Source of the DNA: Parabacteroides sp. PF5-9
GTDB lineage: Bacteria; Bacteroidota; Bacteroidia; Bacteroidales; Tannerellaceae
DNA: 64,000 bases
Direction of reading: 5' to 3'
NCBI RefSeq assembly: GCF_029893105.1
Contig: NZ_JARXWG010000015.1
Span: 1-64,000 of the forward strand
Below the pieces are notes generated by a model. The model saw only the letters and a list, made by a program, of their open reading frames with translations, was not told the DNA's origin and did not search any database. The stretch's first letter is position 1; every line of letters begins with the position of its first letter. The position numbers were made by a program, and so were the translations under genes. Below, piece after piece: positions 1 to 7,582 of the stretch.

Positions 1-479
1 TAATGAGCGGCTGTAACGAATACTGCCATTTTGTTTCGTTTCTAACATAAGTTTACTTTTGTTGAATGACAACCTATTTCAGGACAGGACATTATGATCA
101 CTTTTCTGTTAGAGGTACGTCTAAACAATTTTAGACGTACCTCTAAATCGATTTACACCTACCTCTAAATTGTTTTAGACGTACCTCTAACAAAAAACGG
201 AGGTAGGTGACAAAAAAGTGGGCAGGATCATGTGTTTATTTCCATAGGATGATGTAGAAAAACAAACAGACCTTTCCTGTTTTATCATAAGTACAAGGAT
301 TTTTCTGGCTACGTGTTCTATATCGGGAAGAAGATTTAAACCATTCAATTTCCCATTATATGGCTGAAGCGAAGATTTATATCTTTTTCAGAGACATGAA
401 TTGTTAAAAGAAAAATTGTACTTTTATCGCTTGATAAATAAACAAAAAGAGAAATCGATCTAAACTTGAACATCGTATT
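1..479. other. intergenic region upstream of the HerA-like gene
   Basis: No credible gene is seen here. The stretch holds one copy of a palindromic repeat element (positions 99-220, listed separately) and then about 260 bases of AT-rich sequence leading to the ATPase gene. A TACTTTT-like stretch near 418 might be a promoter, but it lacks the final G of the Bacteroidetes -7 element, so I do not call it. Confidence 0.6.
99..220 (+). repeat. palindromic-unit repeat element, copy A
   Basis: The element starts with CACTTTTCTGTTAGAGG and ends with GGTGACAAAAAAGTG, so its ends are inverted (CACTTTT / AAAAGTG). Inside are four units of about 22 bp, each a near-perfect 18-bp palindrome of the type TTTAGACGTACCTCTAAA; the central C/C mismatch gives each unit a direction. 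The first unit points the other way from the next three. The right end carries a GGAGGTAGGTG tail that is also present in copy B and, reversed, in copy C. It is intergenic. The same element occurs at 30662 and 44174. The function is unknown; a small mobile palindromic element (REPIN or MITE-like) is an inference. Confidence 0.85.
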
Positions 480-2048
480 ATGGATAAAACAGAACAATTT
501 AAGCAAATCATTGATAACGATTACACATTCAAGGGGGAGTCTTTTGTTTTAGGTGCGCCTGTGTTGAATGGAGAGGTACTGACCGGTTCATACGTCCGTG
601 TACCGCTAAAGAGCATGAACCGACATGGATTGATTGCCGGTGCGACAGGGACGGGAAAAACAAAAACATTGCAAGTGATCGCAGAGAACCTGAGCGAGGC
701 CAGTGTTTCTGTCGTAATGCTCGATATCAAAGGCGACTTGAGTGGATTGGCGGCGGCTGGTAGTGAAAATAAGGTGATCCGTGAACGCTATCCCAAGATG
801 AATCTGAATTATCAGCCGACCTCTTTTCCGGTCGAACTGATGACGATCAGCAACGAGCGAGGTGTTCCTCTACGGGCTACCGTCACCGAATTTGGCCCGA
901 TACTTTTAGCTAAAATATTGGAATTAAACGATACACAAACAGGCGTTGTCTCGCTGATTTTCAAATTCTGTGATGATCACCAATTGCCTTTGGTAGACTT
1001 GAAAGATTTTATCAAAGTGTTGCAATACATCACCGCAGAAGGGAAAGAGGATATTGAAAAGGCATACGGGAAAGTCTCGACAGCATCTACCGGAACGATT
1101 CTGCGCAAAGTGATCGGATTGCAACAACAGGGAGCCGATCTGTTTTTCGGAGAACCCTCTTTCGATGTGGATGATCTGATGCGTGTGGATGAGCAGGGAA
1201 GGGGGATGATCAATATTATCCGGGTGACGGATATGCAGGATAAACCACAGCTGTTTTCTACATTTCTTTTACAGATGTTGGCGGAGTTGTATGCTACTTC
1301 TCCCGAAGAAGGTGATTTGGATAAACCGAAACTGATTATGTTTATTGATGAAGCACATTTGGTTTTTCAAGAAGCGAGCAGTGCGTTGTTGAAACAGATA
1401 GAGACCATGATCAAATTGATTCGCTCCAAAGGAATCGGTATCTTCTTCTGTACACAGAATCCGACCGATGTGCCTCCAGCGATATTGGGACAATTGGGTT
1501 TCAAGGTGCAGCATGCTTTAAGAGCCTTTACGGCCAAGGACAGGAAAGCGATTAAAAGTATGGCAGAGAACTTTCCGCCATCCGATTATTATCAGACCGA
1601 TGAACTTCTGACACAAATGGGGGTGGGAGAGGCGTTGGTCACCGTATTGAACGAAAAAGGTATTCCTACCGCATTATCATACACGATGTTGACTTCTCCC
1701 CGTTCCCGGATGGATATATTAACCGATGTTGAAATAGAAGATGTTGTAAAGAAAAGTAAGTTGTTGCCCAAATATCGACAGGCCGTAGATAATTACACCG
1801 CTTTCGAGATCTTATCAAAGCGGATCGAACAACAAGAAGCCGAAGCGCAAAAGGTACGGCAGCAGCAGGAGATACAGAAAGCAAAAACAGCGACACAGCG
1901 CAGTACGAGCTCTTCCCGTAAAAAACCTCAAAAAACGATGCTTGAAGAGATTCTGAGCAGTCCGGCCGTCAAACAGATCGGGCGCACAGCTTCTACCGAA
2001 CTGGTTCGTGGACTTTTTGGTGTTTTAGGTTTGAGTAAAAAGAGGTAA
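480..2048 (+). CDS. HerA-like ATP-binding protein (DUF853 family)
   Basis: This is a 522-residue P-loop ATPase of the HerA/FtsK-like hexameric motor class. The Walker A motif GATGTGKTK lies at residues 54-62 and the Walker B motif FIDEAH at 288-293, in the usual spacing. The C-terminal 80 residues are charged, rich in Gln/Lys/Ser and probably flexible, and end in a short hydrophobic segment. The family is described as DUF853 or helicase HerA-like. No NurA nuclease gene, the usual HerA partner in archaea, lies beside it, so a role in DNA end processing is not shown by context. The gene stands alone between a repeat element and a bidirectional terminator. Family assignment is strong; cellular role is not known. 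Confidence 0.85.
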   Translation: MDKTEQFKQIIDNDYTFKGESFVLGAPVLNGEVLTGSYVRVPLKSMNRHGLIAGATGTGKTKTLQVIAENLSEASVSVVMLDIKGDLSGLAAAGSENKVIRERYPKMNLNYQPTSFPVELMTISNERGVPLRATVTEFGPILLAKILELNDTQTGVVSLIFKFCDDHQLPLVDLKDFIKVLQYITAEGKEDIEKAYGKVSTASTGTILRKVIGLQQQGADLFFGEPSFDVDDLMRVDEQGRGMINIIRVTDMQDKPQLFSTFLLQMLAELYATSPEEGDLDKPKLIMFIDEAHLVFQEASSALLKQIETMIKLIRSKGIGIFFCTQNPTDVPPAILGQLGFKVQHALRAFTAKDRKAIKSMAENFPPSDYYQTDELLTQMGVGEALVTVLNEKGIPTALSYTMLTSPRSRMDILTDVEIEDVVKKSKLLPKYRQAVDNYTAFEILSKRIEQQEAEAQKVRQQQEIQKAKTATQRSTSSSRKKPQKTMLEEILSSPAVKQIGRTASTELVRGLFGVLGLSKKR

Positions 2049-2073
2049 CCTTTACCATAAGGGTATAATAAAA

Positions 2074-2125
2074 CGGGTGAATTTCAGTCTCCTCTTCATT
2101 TGAAAGAGGTCTGAAAATTCACCCG
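2074..2125. terminator. bidirectional rho-independent terminator
   Basis: CGGGTGAATTTCAG pairs with CTGAAAATTCACCCG, with an inner CCTCTTC/GAAAGAGG stem. It sits between the converging HerA-like gene and the oxidoreductase gene, with a T-rich stretch on the minus-strand side. Confidence 0.75.
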
Positions 2126-2165
2126 CTCTGTTCTATGGTCGTATTAGACGAGTTTTAATCAGTTG

Positions 2166-3671
2166 TTAAAGACTCCACCCTTTGCGATATTCGTAATGGA
2201 AGTAATCGTTTGCTTCCGGGCAATTGGTGATACGCATATTTGCCGCATCATATTCCAAAGTGATATTCAAACGTTGAGAAACGACTGCGATATTTGTCAA
2301 TAACATGATCTCGTTTAATTTTGCCGCAATTTCAAAATCATTGGCCGCTTTGCGTCCTTCTTTGATCGCTTCAATGAAATCGACATAAACACTTTTGGGG
2401 CGAGGTAATGTTTTGGCAGGTTCAGTAAAGCCTGGTCTTTCCGGTATTAACTGCGGAGCAGCACCATGCGTTCCATGCATAATCATCCCTTTATCACCGA
2501 TATAAAGTGCTTCACGTAATTGACGATCAAGTTCCAAAGCTGCCGGACGAGCCGGCTTAACTCCACCGTCACTCCAGGTTACCTTCACAGGAGGCATATT
2601 GCCACGTGCCGGGAATTCATAAGTTACACTTTCGGTCTGAGGTAAATAATCGTTATTGAACGGAGTAGATGTGGCTTGTATCTTCGTTGGCAGTCCCAGG
2701 TTAAGCGCCCAGATCGGTGCGTCAAACGTATGTGCACCCATATCACCCATCGCTCCTGTGCCGTAATCCCACAATCCACGCCAGTTGAAATGCACCACAT
2801 CCGGATGATAAGGTTTTTCCGGGGCTGGGCCTAACCAGATATCGTAGTTCAGGTTGGAAGGAACGGCTACACCTGCCGGACGATCGTAATACCCTTGTCG
2901 CCAACTTGGACGGTTCGACCACATATGCACTTCTGTGACATTACCGATAACACCACCCTGAATCCATTCTACGGTTTGCATGGTTCCTTCGTTATTGTGT
3001 CCCTGGTTACCCATTTGTGTGACCAGTCCGGTCTTTTTGGCCAGATCTCTTAAGAAACGGGTCTCATAAATGGTTTTCGCCATTGGTTTTTCTACAAAGA
3101 CATGCTTGCCGGCGTTCATCGCATAAGCTGCGATCACGGCATGCGTATGGTCGGGCGTTCCGATCAATACCGCATCAATCTCTTTTTCTTTGTCAATCAT
3201 TTCACGGAAATCCACATATTTCTTGGCTTTTGGATAACCGGCCATAATATGCCCTGCATAATCATGATCTACATCACATAAGGCATAAATATTGGCGTGT
3301 TTAAAGGATTGTCCACTTGCGGCAGCACCCAGTTGAACCGCCGAATCCGAGTTGGCCACTCCGGCAGAGGCTGTCGGGCGTGGACGTGGGGGAGGCTGAA
3401 TTCCACCATACGGTTGTGAAAAACGGGTATAACCCGGAGTTGTCCGTCGTTGAATAGGCACATCAGGGGTTGCAATATTACGAATATCCCCTCCGCCTTG
3501 GGCGCCTACTCCGATACCGGCAAGATTAACCATATCACTGGGAGCGGTATAACCAACTCCTCCCAAAACCGAACGTGGCACAATCGTAAATGCAGCAGTT
3601 GCTGCCATTGTTCCTAAAAACTCTCTGCGTGAAAAATGAACTGAACTTTTCTTTAAAGGATCACTGCTCAT
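2166..3671 (-). CDS. Tat-exported Gfo/Idh/MocA family oxidoreductase
   Basis: This 501-residue protein belongs to the NAD(P)-dependent sugar/cyclitol dehydrogenase family. A twin-arginine signal, SRREFLG at residues 14-20 followed by a hydrophobic stretch to about 37, predicts export in folded form with its cofactor. A Rossmann-type GIGVGAQGG is at 52-60 and the family motif EKP, which holds the lysine, at 194-196. Between the Rossmann start and the next strand (about residues 70-120) is a Pro/Arg/Ala/Ser-rich insertion not usual for the family. The C-terminal half has the typical alpha/beta domain. The gene is single; a TATATTTG element at 3792-3799 (minus) may be its promoter. The substrate cannot be told from sequence; related proteins include GH109 glycosidases, which I cannot confirm here. 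Confidence 0.85.
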   Translation of the reverse strand: MSSDPLKKSSVHFSRREFLGTMAATAAFTIVPRSVLGGVGYTAPSDMVNLAGIGVGAQGGGDIRNIATPDVPIQRRTTPGYTRFSQPYGGIQPPPRPRPTASAGVANSDSAVQLGAAASGQSFKHANIYALCDVDHDYAGHIMAGYPKAKKYVDFREMIDKEKEIDAVLIGTPDHTHAVIAAYAMNAGKHVFVEKPMAKTIYETRFLRDLAKKTGLVTQMGNQGHNNEGTMQTVEWIQGGVIGNVTEVHMWSNRPSWRQGYYDRPAGVAVPSNLNYDIWLGPAPEKPYHPDVVHFNWRGLWDYGTGAMGDMGAHTFDAPIWALNLGLPTKIQATSTPFNNDYLPQTESVTYEFPARGNMPPVKVTWSDGGVKPARPAALELDRQLREALYIGDKGMIMHGTHGAAPQLIPERPGFTEPAKTLPRPKSVYVDFIEAIKEGRKAANDFEIAAKLNEIMLLTNIAVVSQRLNITLEYDAANMRITNCPEANDYFHYEYRKGWSL

Positions 3672-3791
3672 GGTTTTTCAATTTTAATAGATGAATAAAA
3701 TATATAAGGATAACAGTTTCTTCAAAAAAATATCAACAAAACGGGGCAATACTTTTACAAGGTCGCCAGAACATTCAGTAATCTATTGTCA

Positions 3792-3799
3792 CAAATATA
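3792..3799 (-). promoter_or_regulatory. candidate -7 element for the oxidoreductase gene
   Basis: On the minus strand this reads TATATTTG, which fits the Bacteroidetes TAnnTTTG element. It is about 120 bases before the start codon, so a long leader would follow. Confidence 0.4.
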
Positions 3800-3861
3800 G
3801 GATATTTTTTAATTATTAACTCGAAATAGTATTTTTGGGTAAAGATTTAATGATCTTCATG

Positions 3862-4503
3862 TTATCGTATTGATTTTATCCATTCCTTCCCCCAGTGTGG
3901 TAAAAGAGGATCAACAGGTATTGTTTCGAAAAGCGTTTTTGCTTGTTTCATATCACTTTCAAATGACGCATAAGAACCTCCTGTGAAATTAGACATGTTT
4001 TGCTGAAAATGAGCGTTCAGAACGATCGCACGCGGGTTGTCCGGGTTTTGTTGTAGTGCCTCGCTATATGCAGCAGTAATCACACCGGCGTATTTCGGAC
4101 CGTTGACTGCCGGATTAAGTGCCATTTGTGCAAAATACCAATATCCTTTGAGTGTACTGATTTCCGAACGGATGGCTTTATCCGACAACTTGGTCTTTTT
4201 CAATTTTTCCAGATAGGTTTCCGCTTCTTCCAGATATTGATACTTCTCTTTCTGATCGGTCACTATAAAAGAAAGCTGTATATCTATAAAAGCCAGATAA
4301 TAGGTTGGCAATAACGCCTCAGGGTTAACCGATGCCAGGCGTTCAAAAAGAATACGCGTCTGTTTCCAATCGTCGGGCGTTTGGGCCTGATCCAGGCGCT
4401 CGACAGCCGTTGCCAACGGATCGGAAGTTGCTGTTGTTTGACCGTTCAATACAGCGGTAAAAGAGATGATTGCCAATAAGGCGGATAAGATGAATCGTTT
4501 CAT
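3862..4503 (-). CDS. exported protein with TPR-like helical repeats
   Basis: A 213-residue protein with a clear signal peptide (residues 1 to about 21, ending near NGQ). The rest is helical, with patterns such as ALLPTYYLAFIDIQL and NPDNPRAIVLNAHFQQ that resemble tetratricopeptide-type helix pairs. It lies 71 bases downstream of the TonB-dependent receptor gene on the same strand and is probably co-transcribed with it, which suggests a periplasmic partner of the receptor. I do not recognise a named family. Exported location is well supported; partner role is inferred from context. Confidence 0.7.
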   Translation of the reverse strand: MKRFILSALLAIISFTAVLNGQTTATSDPLATAVERLDQAQTPDDWKQTRILFERLASVNPEALLPTYYLAFIDIQLSFIVTDQKEKYQYLEEAETYLEKLKKTKLSDKAIRSEISTLKGYWYFAQMALNPAVNGPKYAGVITAAYSEALQQNPDNPRAIVLNAHFQQNMSNFTGGSYASFESDMKQAKTLFETIPVDPLLPHWGKEWIKSIR

Positions 4504-4574
4504 TTTTTTAGTTGTTTAATGGTGAGACATATTTTTATTTTGATGTTATTTTAACAGAATCGTTACAGGTTTAT

Positions 4575-6695
4575 TTAAAAATTAGAGACATCATAAGCCG
4601 TATCTCCGCTCAGGGTGATGAAAAGGCCGATGAAAAAGAACTGATCGGCATTGGAACGAACCGGCGTTCCGGTATAACGCCCTTTATGGTCGGGCACTTC
4701 AGAAAATGAGTAATTATAAACCTGTTTGCGGTTGAGAATGTTGGAAACTGAAGCAAATATGATTACCCGTTTATGTGCCAGAACAGTAAGACTTAAGTCT
4801 AAACTGTTGTATACAGGCGCTGTTGCATTCATCCATCCCGCTTTATTCGGATCATGATAGGGGCGTCCACTGGCAAAACGGTCGGTCACCCCGATAATAC
4901 TCCGTAGAGGTTTTAATTCATACCGTAATGAAACAGATGCGTTATGTTGGGTCGCATACTGTGGAATATCTTTTACCGGGTAATCGCGGTATTTGCGTTT
5001 GGCATCATTCCAAGAGTAAGAAAAGCGGTATTCCAGGTTACGAATGGTTTTGTTGTCGTTGAAAAACAGGTCGAAACCACGACTGTATCCGTTGCCTGAA
5101 GCGTCAAGTTGTCCGTCTGTATCACAAACCAGGCGATCATAATTCTTATAATAACTCTCCACACGGTAAACCCGTCCTTCCGATTGATGATACCCTCCCA
5201 GGATGTAATGCCAGCAACTTTCGGAAGGGAGTCCCGGACGTTGCAACAGAGATTCGTTATAGGTCAACTGCGTATAGCGGCCGGCTATGGCCGACAGGTA
5301 AAAATCGTTCATGTTGTAGTTCAGAGTCAGGCGTGGTAAAAAGTTGAATCGATCGTTTGCAGTTGTATATTCCAGTCGTGAAGAGAGGGATGCGTTCAAT
5401 TGTTCGGTGAAATTAAAACTACCGGTGGTATAGACTGCATTGATCGAGTGATCGATCCCTTGCTGATAAGCGTCGGTCGATCGATACTTTTCGGTGATGC
5501 CCCGTTGCATGGTCTCTGCGCCAAACTGCCATTTGAATAAGGGGGAAAAGCGTTTTTCCCCTTTCAGCTTGAGGTGAAATTCCCACTCTTTATTATTGAA
5601 CAGATCATCAGCAACCGAAGCGCCATGGATGCGACTGTTCAACCAAGAGAAAGCGATTCCTCCAAAAAGTTTATAGCCGTTTTCGGTTTGATGACGCAAC
5701 GTGGTGTTGAGGTAGTAATTATGTTCTTTCAGGTCGAAACGCCGATCTTCTTCGCGCGTGGCCAGAGACGTATAATCATATGCAGCATAGATCTTTCCTA
5801 CAGTCTTTTTATTGGGGTTGTACCGCCATTGCGTACCGCCGGAGAATTTTTGGTAGGGGCGTAGCCATTCACTTCGATCGGGAACTACCGCATAATAGGG
5901 TTCAAGGTTTTGATAGCTGAAATCGAACGAGGCCGATCCTTCTTCAAAACTCTTAGTCCCTCCAGCAGAAGGACCAACCGTGGTCAGACTGCTCCCGATC
6001 TTGGTCACAAGACTCTCATCTTTAGTCTGCAATGGCAACACACTGGACAGTCCCTGTCCGTATTCCGGATCATATCCCCCTAAAGAGAATGTCATACCTT
6101 CAAACATAAAAGGCGAATAACGGCCACGCACAGGTGTGTTCTCCGAACCGGTGGTCGTATAAGGCACCAATACATGCATATCGTCGATATAGGTCTGTGC
6201 CTCCCGACTTTCACCTCCACGGATAAAAAGGCGTCCGTTCTCTCCGGCCATCTGTGTGCCCGGCATGGTATTGATCGATTTGTAAAGATCACCGACAGAC
6301 CCTCCGGTAGTCACCAGGTCTACTGCGCCCATCTCTTTCCACTGGCTGCTCCCTTTGAGGATAAAGTTGCTGGCAACAACTTCCACTGCATCCAACTCCA
6401 GGTTGGACGGCCGCATCTTTATTGTTAATTCGGGAAAAGGAAGTTCCCCGGTTTGTGTCCAGTTCTCATACCCCAACATCATCACGCAAAGGGTCACTGT
6501 TCCGGACGCTTCGGTCTTAAACTCGAAATGTCCGTCAAGGTCACTGCTTCCGCCTTCCAATGTCTCTTTGATATAGATATTGACATTGGACAACGGTTGA
6601 TTGTATTCATCCCATACTGTTCCTGTTATACGATGTTGAGCCGAAAGTGCTGTCAGTATGACCCAAAAAACGGATATTAAAAATAGTCGTTTCAT
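4575..6695 (-). CDS. TonB-dependent outer-membrane receptor
   Basis: The start is set at the ATG at 6693-6695, because a signal peptide (MKRLFLISVFWVILTALSAQ) begins there; the open frame runs 32 codons further upstream but overlaps the likely promoter. The product is 706 residues. After the signal comes a carboxypeptidase-regulatory-like domain (ITGTVWDEYNQPLSNVNIYI), then a plug domain with the RGGESREAQTYIDDMHV segment, and a C-terminal beta-barrel with alternating aromatic strands. Such proteins take up siderophores, cobalamin, glycans or peptides using TonB/ExbBD energy. There is no SusD gene beside it, so it is not a classic SusCD pair; the next gene encodes a small helical exported protein. 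The substrate is unknown. Confidence 0.88.
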   Translation of the reverse strand: MKRLFLISVFWVILTALSAQHRITGTVWDEYNQPLSNVNIYIKETLEGGSSDLDGHFEFKTEASGTVTLCVMMLGYENWTQTGELPFPELTIKMRPSNLELDAVEVVASNFILKGSSQWKEMGAVDLVTTGGSVGDLYKSINTMPGTQMAGENGRLFIRGGESREAQTYIDDMHVLVPYTTTGSENTPVRGRYSPFMFEGMTFSLGGYDPEYGQGLSSVLPLQTKDESLVTKIGSSLTTVGPSAGGTKSFEEGSASFDFSYQNLEPYYAVVPDRSEWLRPYQKFSGGTQWRYNPNKKTVGKIYAAYDYTSLATREEDRRFDLKEHNYYLNTTLRHQTENGYKLFGGIAFSWLNSRIHGASVADDLFNNKEWEFHLKLKGEKRFSPLFKWQFGAETMQRGITEKYRSTDAYQQGIDHSINAVYTTGSFNFTEQLNASLSSRLEYTTANDRFNFLPRLTLNYNMNDFYLSAIAGRYTQLTYNESLLQRPGLPSESCWHYILGGYHQSEGRVYRVESYYKNYDRLVCDTDGQLDASGNGYSRGFDLFFNDNKTIRNLEYRFSYSWNDAKRKYRDYPVKDIPQYATQHNASVSLRYELKPLRSIIGVTDRFASGRPYHDPNKAGWMNATAPVYNSLDLSLTVLAHKRVIIFASVSNILNRKQVYNYSFSEVPDHKGRYTGTPVRSNADQFFFIGLFITLSGDTAYDVSNF

Positions 6696-6720
6696 GAAGC
6701 TGTTCTTTTTTTGTTTGAGG

Positions 6721-6728
6721 CAAATGTA
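6721..6728 (-). promoter_or_regulatory. -7 promoter element of the TonB-dependent receptor
   Basis: The minus strand reads TACATTTG, 25 bases before the chosen start codon. It supports the downstream start over the longer open frame. Confidence 0.55.
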
Positions 6729-6900
6729 AAGGAGGGAAAACAAACAAAAAAAAGAACGGGACAGACGACCTCGATTTGTGACAAATAACACACAGAATGC
6801 TGTTCGTCACACAAATTTGGGATGAAATACTAACAAAATAGAACGGTTAATTTAGAGATAGAGTTGTTCTCATATTCTTTTAGAATAGCCTTAAAGAAAT

Positions 6901-6926
6901 AACCCCGACCTTTTTTGGTCAGGGTT
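6901..6926 (-). terminator. terminator of the DUF5053 gene
   Basis: AACCCCGACC and GGTCAGGGTT pair around a TTTTTT loop. On the minus strand the stem is followed by ATTTCTTT, fitting termination just after the DUF5053 gene. Confidence 0.6.
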
Positions 6927-6953
6927 TATCAGCGAATGGCAATCAGATCTAGG

Positions 6954-7361
6954 TTAGATCGATAGTGCCGCTTTTCTTATTTTCTCTGATATTTCGTTTA
7001 ATGCGGTCTTGAGTGTACTTAGGTCATTGGCCGTAAATTCAGCGGGAACGCCGTTTATATTTGTTCCATTTAGTCGATGATAAAGCCAGTGTCTTGATTT
7101 TCCAAAATAAACTTTTGCGATCTCTGACAGGGAGATAAAGTTCAGAACAGGCTCTAATTTATTGCGAAGTTTTACCACCTCCAATAAATTCTCTGCCTCT
7201 TCAAGATCAGAGGCGGCCATCTCCAGAAATGCCGCTTCCAATTCTGGGCGTTTGTCATCCGGTGTTTGCCTTATAGCTTCTTTGAAGCGTACTGCAAAAT
7301 CCGATCTTTGCTCTTCAGTTTCTAAAGATACCCATTCTTTTTTCCATTTTTTCAAATCCAT
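6954..7361 (-). CDS. DUF5053-like small protein
   Basis: A 135-residue soluble protein. The N-terminal half is charged and helical. The C-terminal 60 residues contain ISLSEIAKVYFGKSRHWLYHRLNG followed by FTANDLSTLKTALNEIS; this resembles the DUF5053 family, common in accessory DNA of Bacteroides and relatives. The SEIAKVYFGKSRHWLYHRL part looks like a helix-turn-helix, so DNA binding is possible but unproven. It lies downstream of a broken small gene on the same strand, with a strong hairpin terminator just 24 bases before its start codon. That leaves almost no room for a promoter, so it may rely on read-through. The family name is from memory of the motif. Confidence 0.7.
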   Translation of the reverse strand: MDLKKWKKEWVSLETEEQRSDFAVRFKEAIRQTPDDKRPELEAAFLEMAASDLEEAENLLEVVKLRNKLEPVLNFISLSEIAKVYFGKSRHWLYHRLNGTNINGVPAEFTANDLSTLKTALNEISEKIRKAALSI

Positions 7362-7384
7362 AACATAAATATTTTAAGTTCTTT

Positions 7385-7410
7385 AAAAGCCCCCAATTAA
7401 GGGGGCTTTT
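7385..7410. terminator. perfect 10-bp stem terminator between two small genes
   Basis: AAAAGCCCCC and GGGGGCTTTT pair perfectly around AATTAA, and both strands end in a T tract. On the minus strand it lies between the stop of the broken small gene (7412) and the DUF5053 start (7361), so it may also act as an attenuator. Confidence 0.8.
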
Positions 7411-7411
7411 G

Positions 7412-7582
7412 CTAATTTTTCAACTTTAAAAGTTCAATTAAAACATCCAACTGTTTATCAATGAGACTTTCGAGTTCCTTTTCAGATGATTTACTTACGA
7501 TATCATCACCGAAAAGAACATAGAATTTAAGATTTCCCTTAACAATTTCTATGCGAGCATTTAACTCTTCTCAATTCATCAT
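7412..7582 (-). pseudogene. small gene broken by an in-frame TGA at codon 4
   Basis: On the minus strand the frame starting at 7582 reads M-M-N-stop, then continues open for 52 codons: EELNARIEIVKGNLKF, then a Ser/Lys/Glu-rich helical part, ending in LIELLKLKN and TAG at 7414-7412. The TGA is at 7573-7571. The downstream sequence has normal coding character (an amphipathic helix with Glu/Lys/Leu), and there is no in-frame ATG after the stop. It is most simply a recently inactivated gene for a 56-residue protein. A sequencing error is the other option. It sits just upstream of the DUF5053 gene, with which it was probably an operon. Confidence 0.55.

Noticed and set aside
99-220. CRISPR-like array formed by regularly spaced palindromic units
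   Set aside because: Units are adjacent at about 22 bp with almost no spacer, include inverted units, and no cas genes are present; it is a palindromic repeat element instead.
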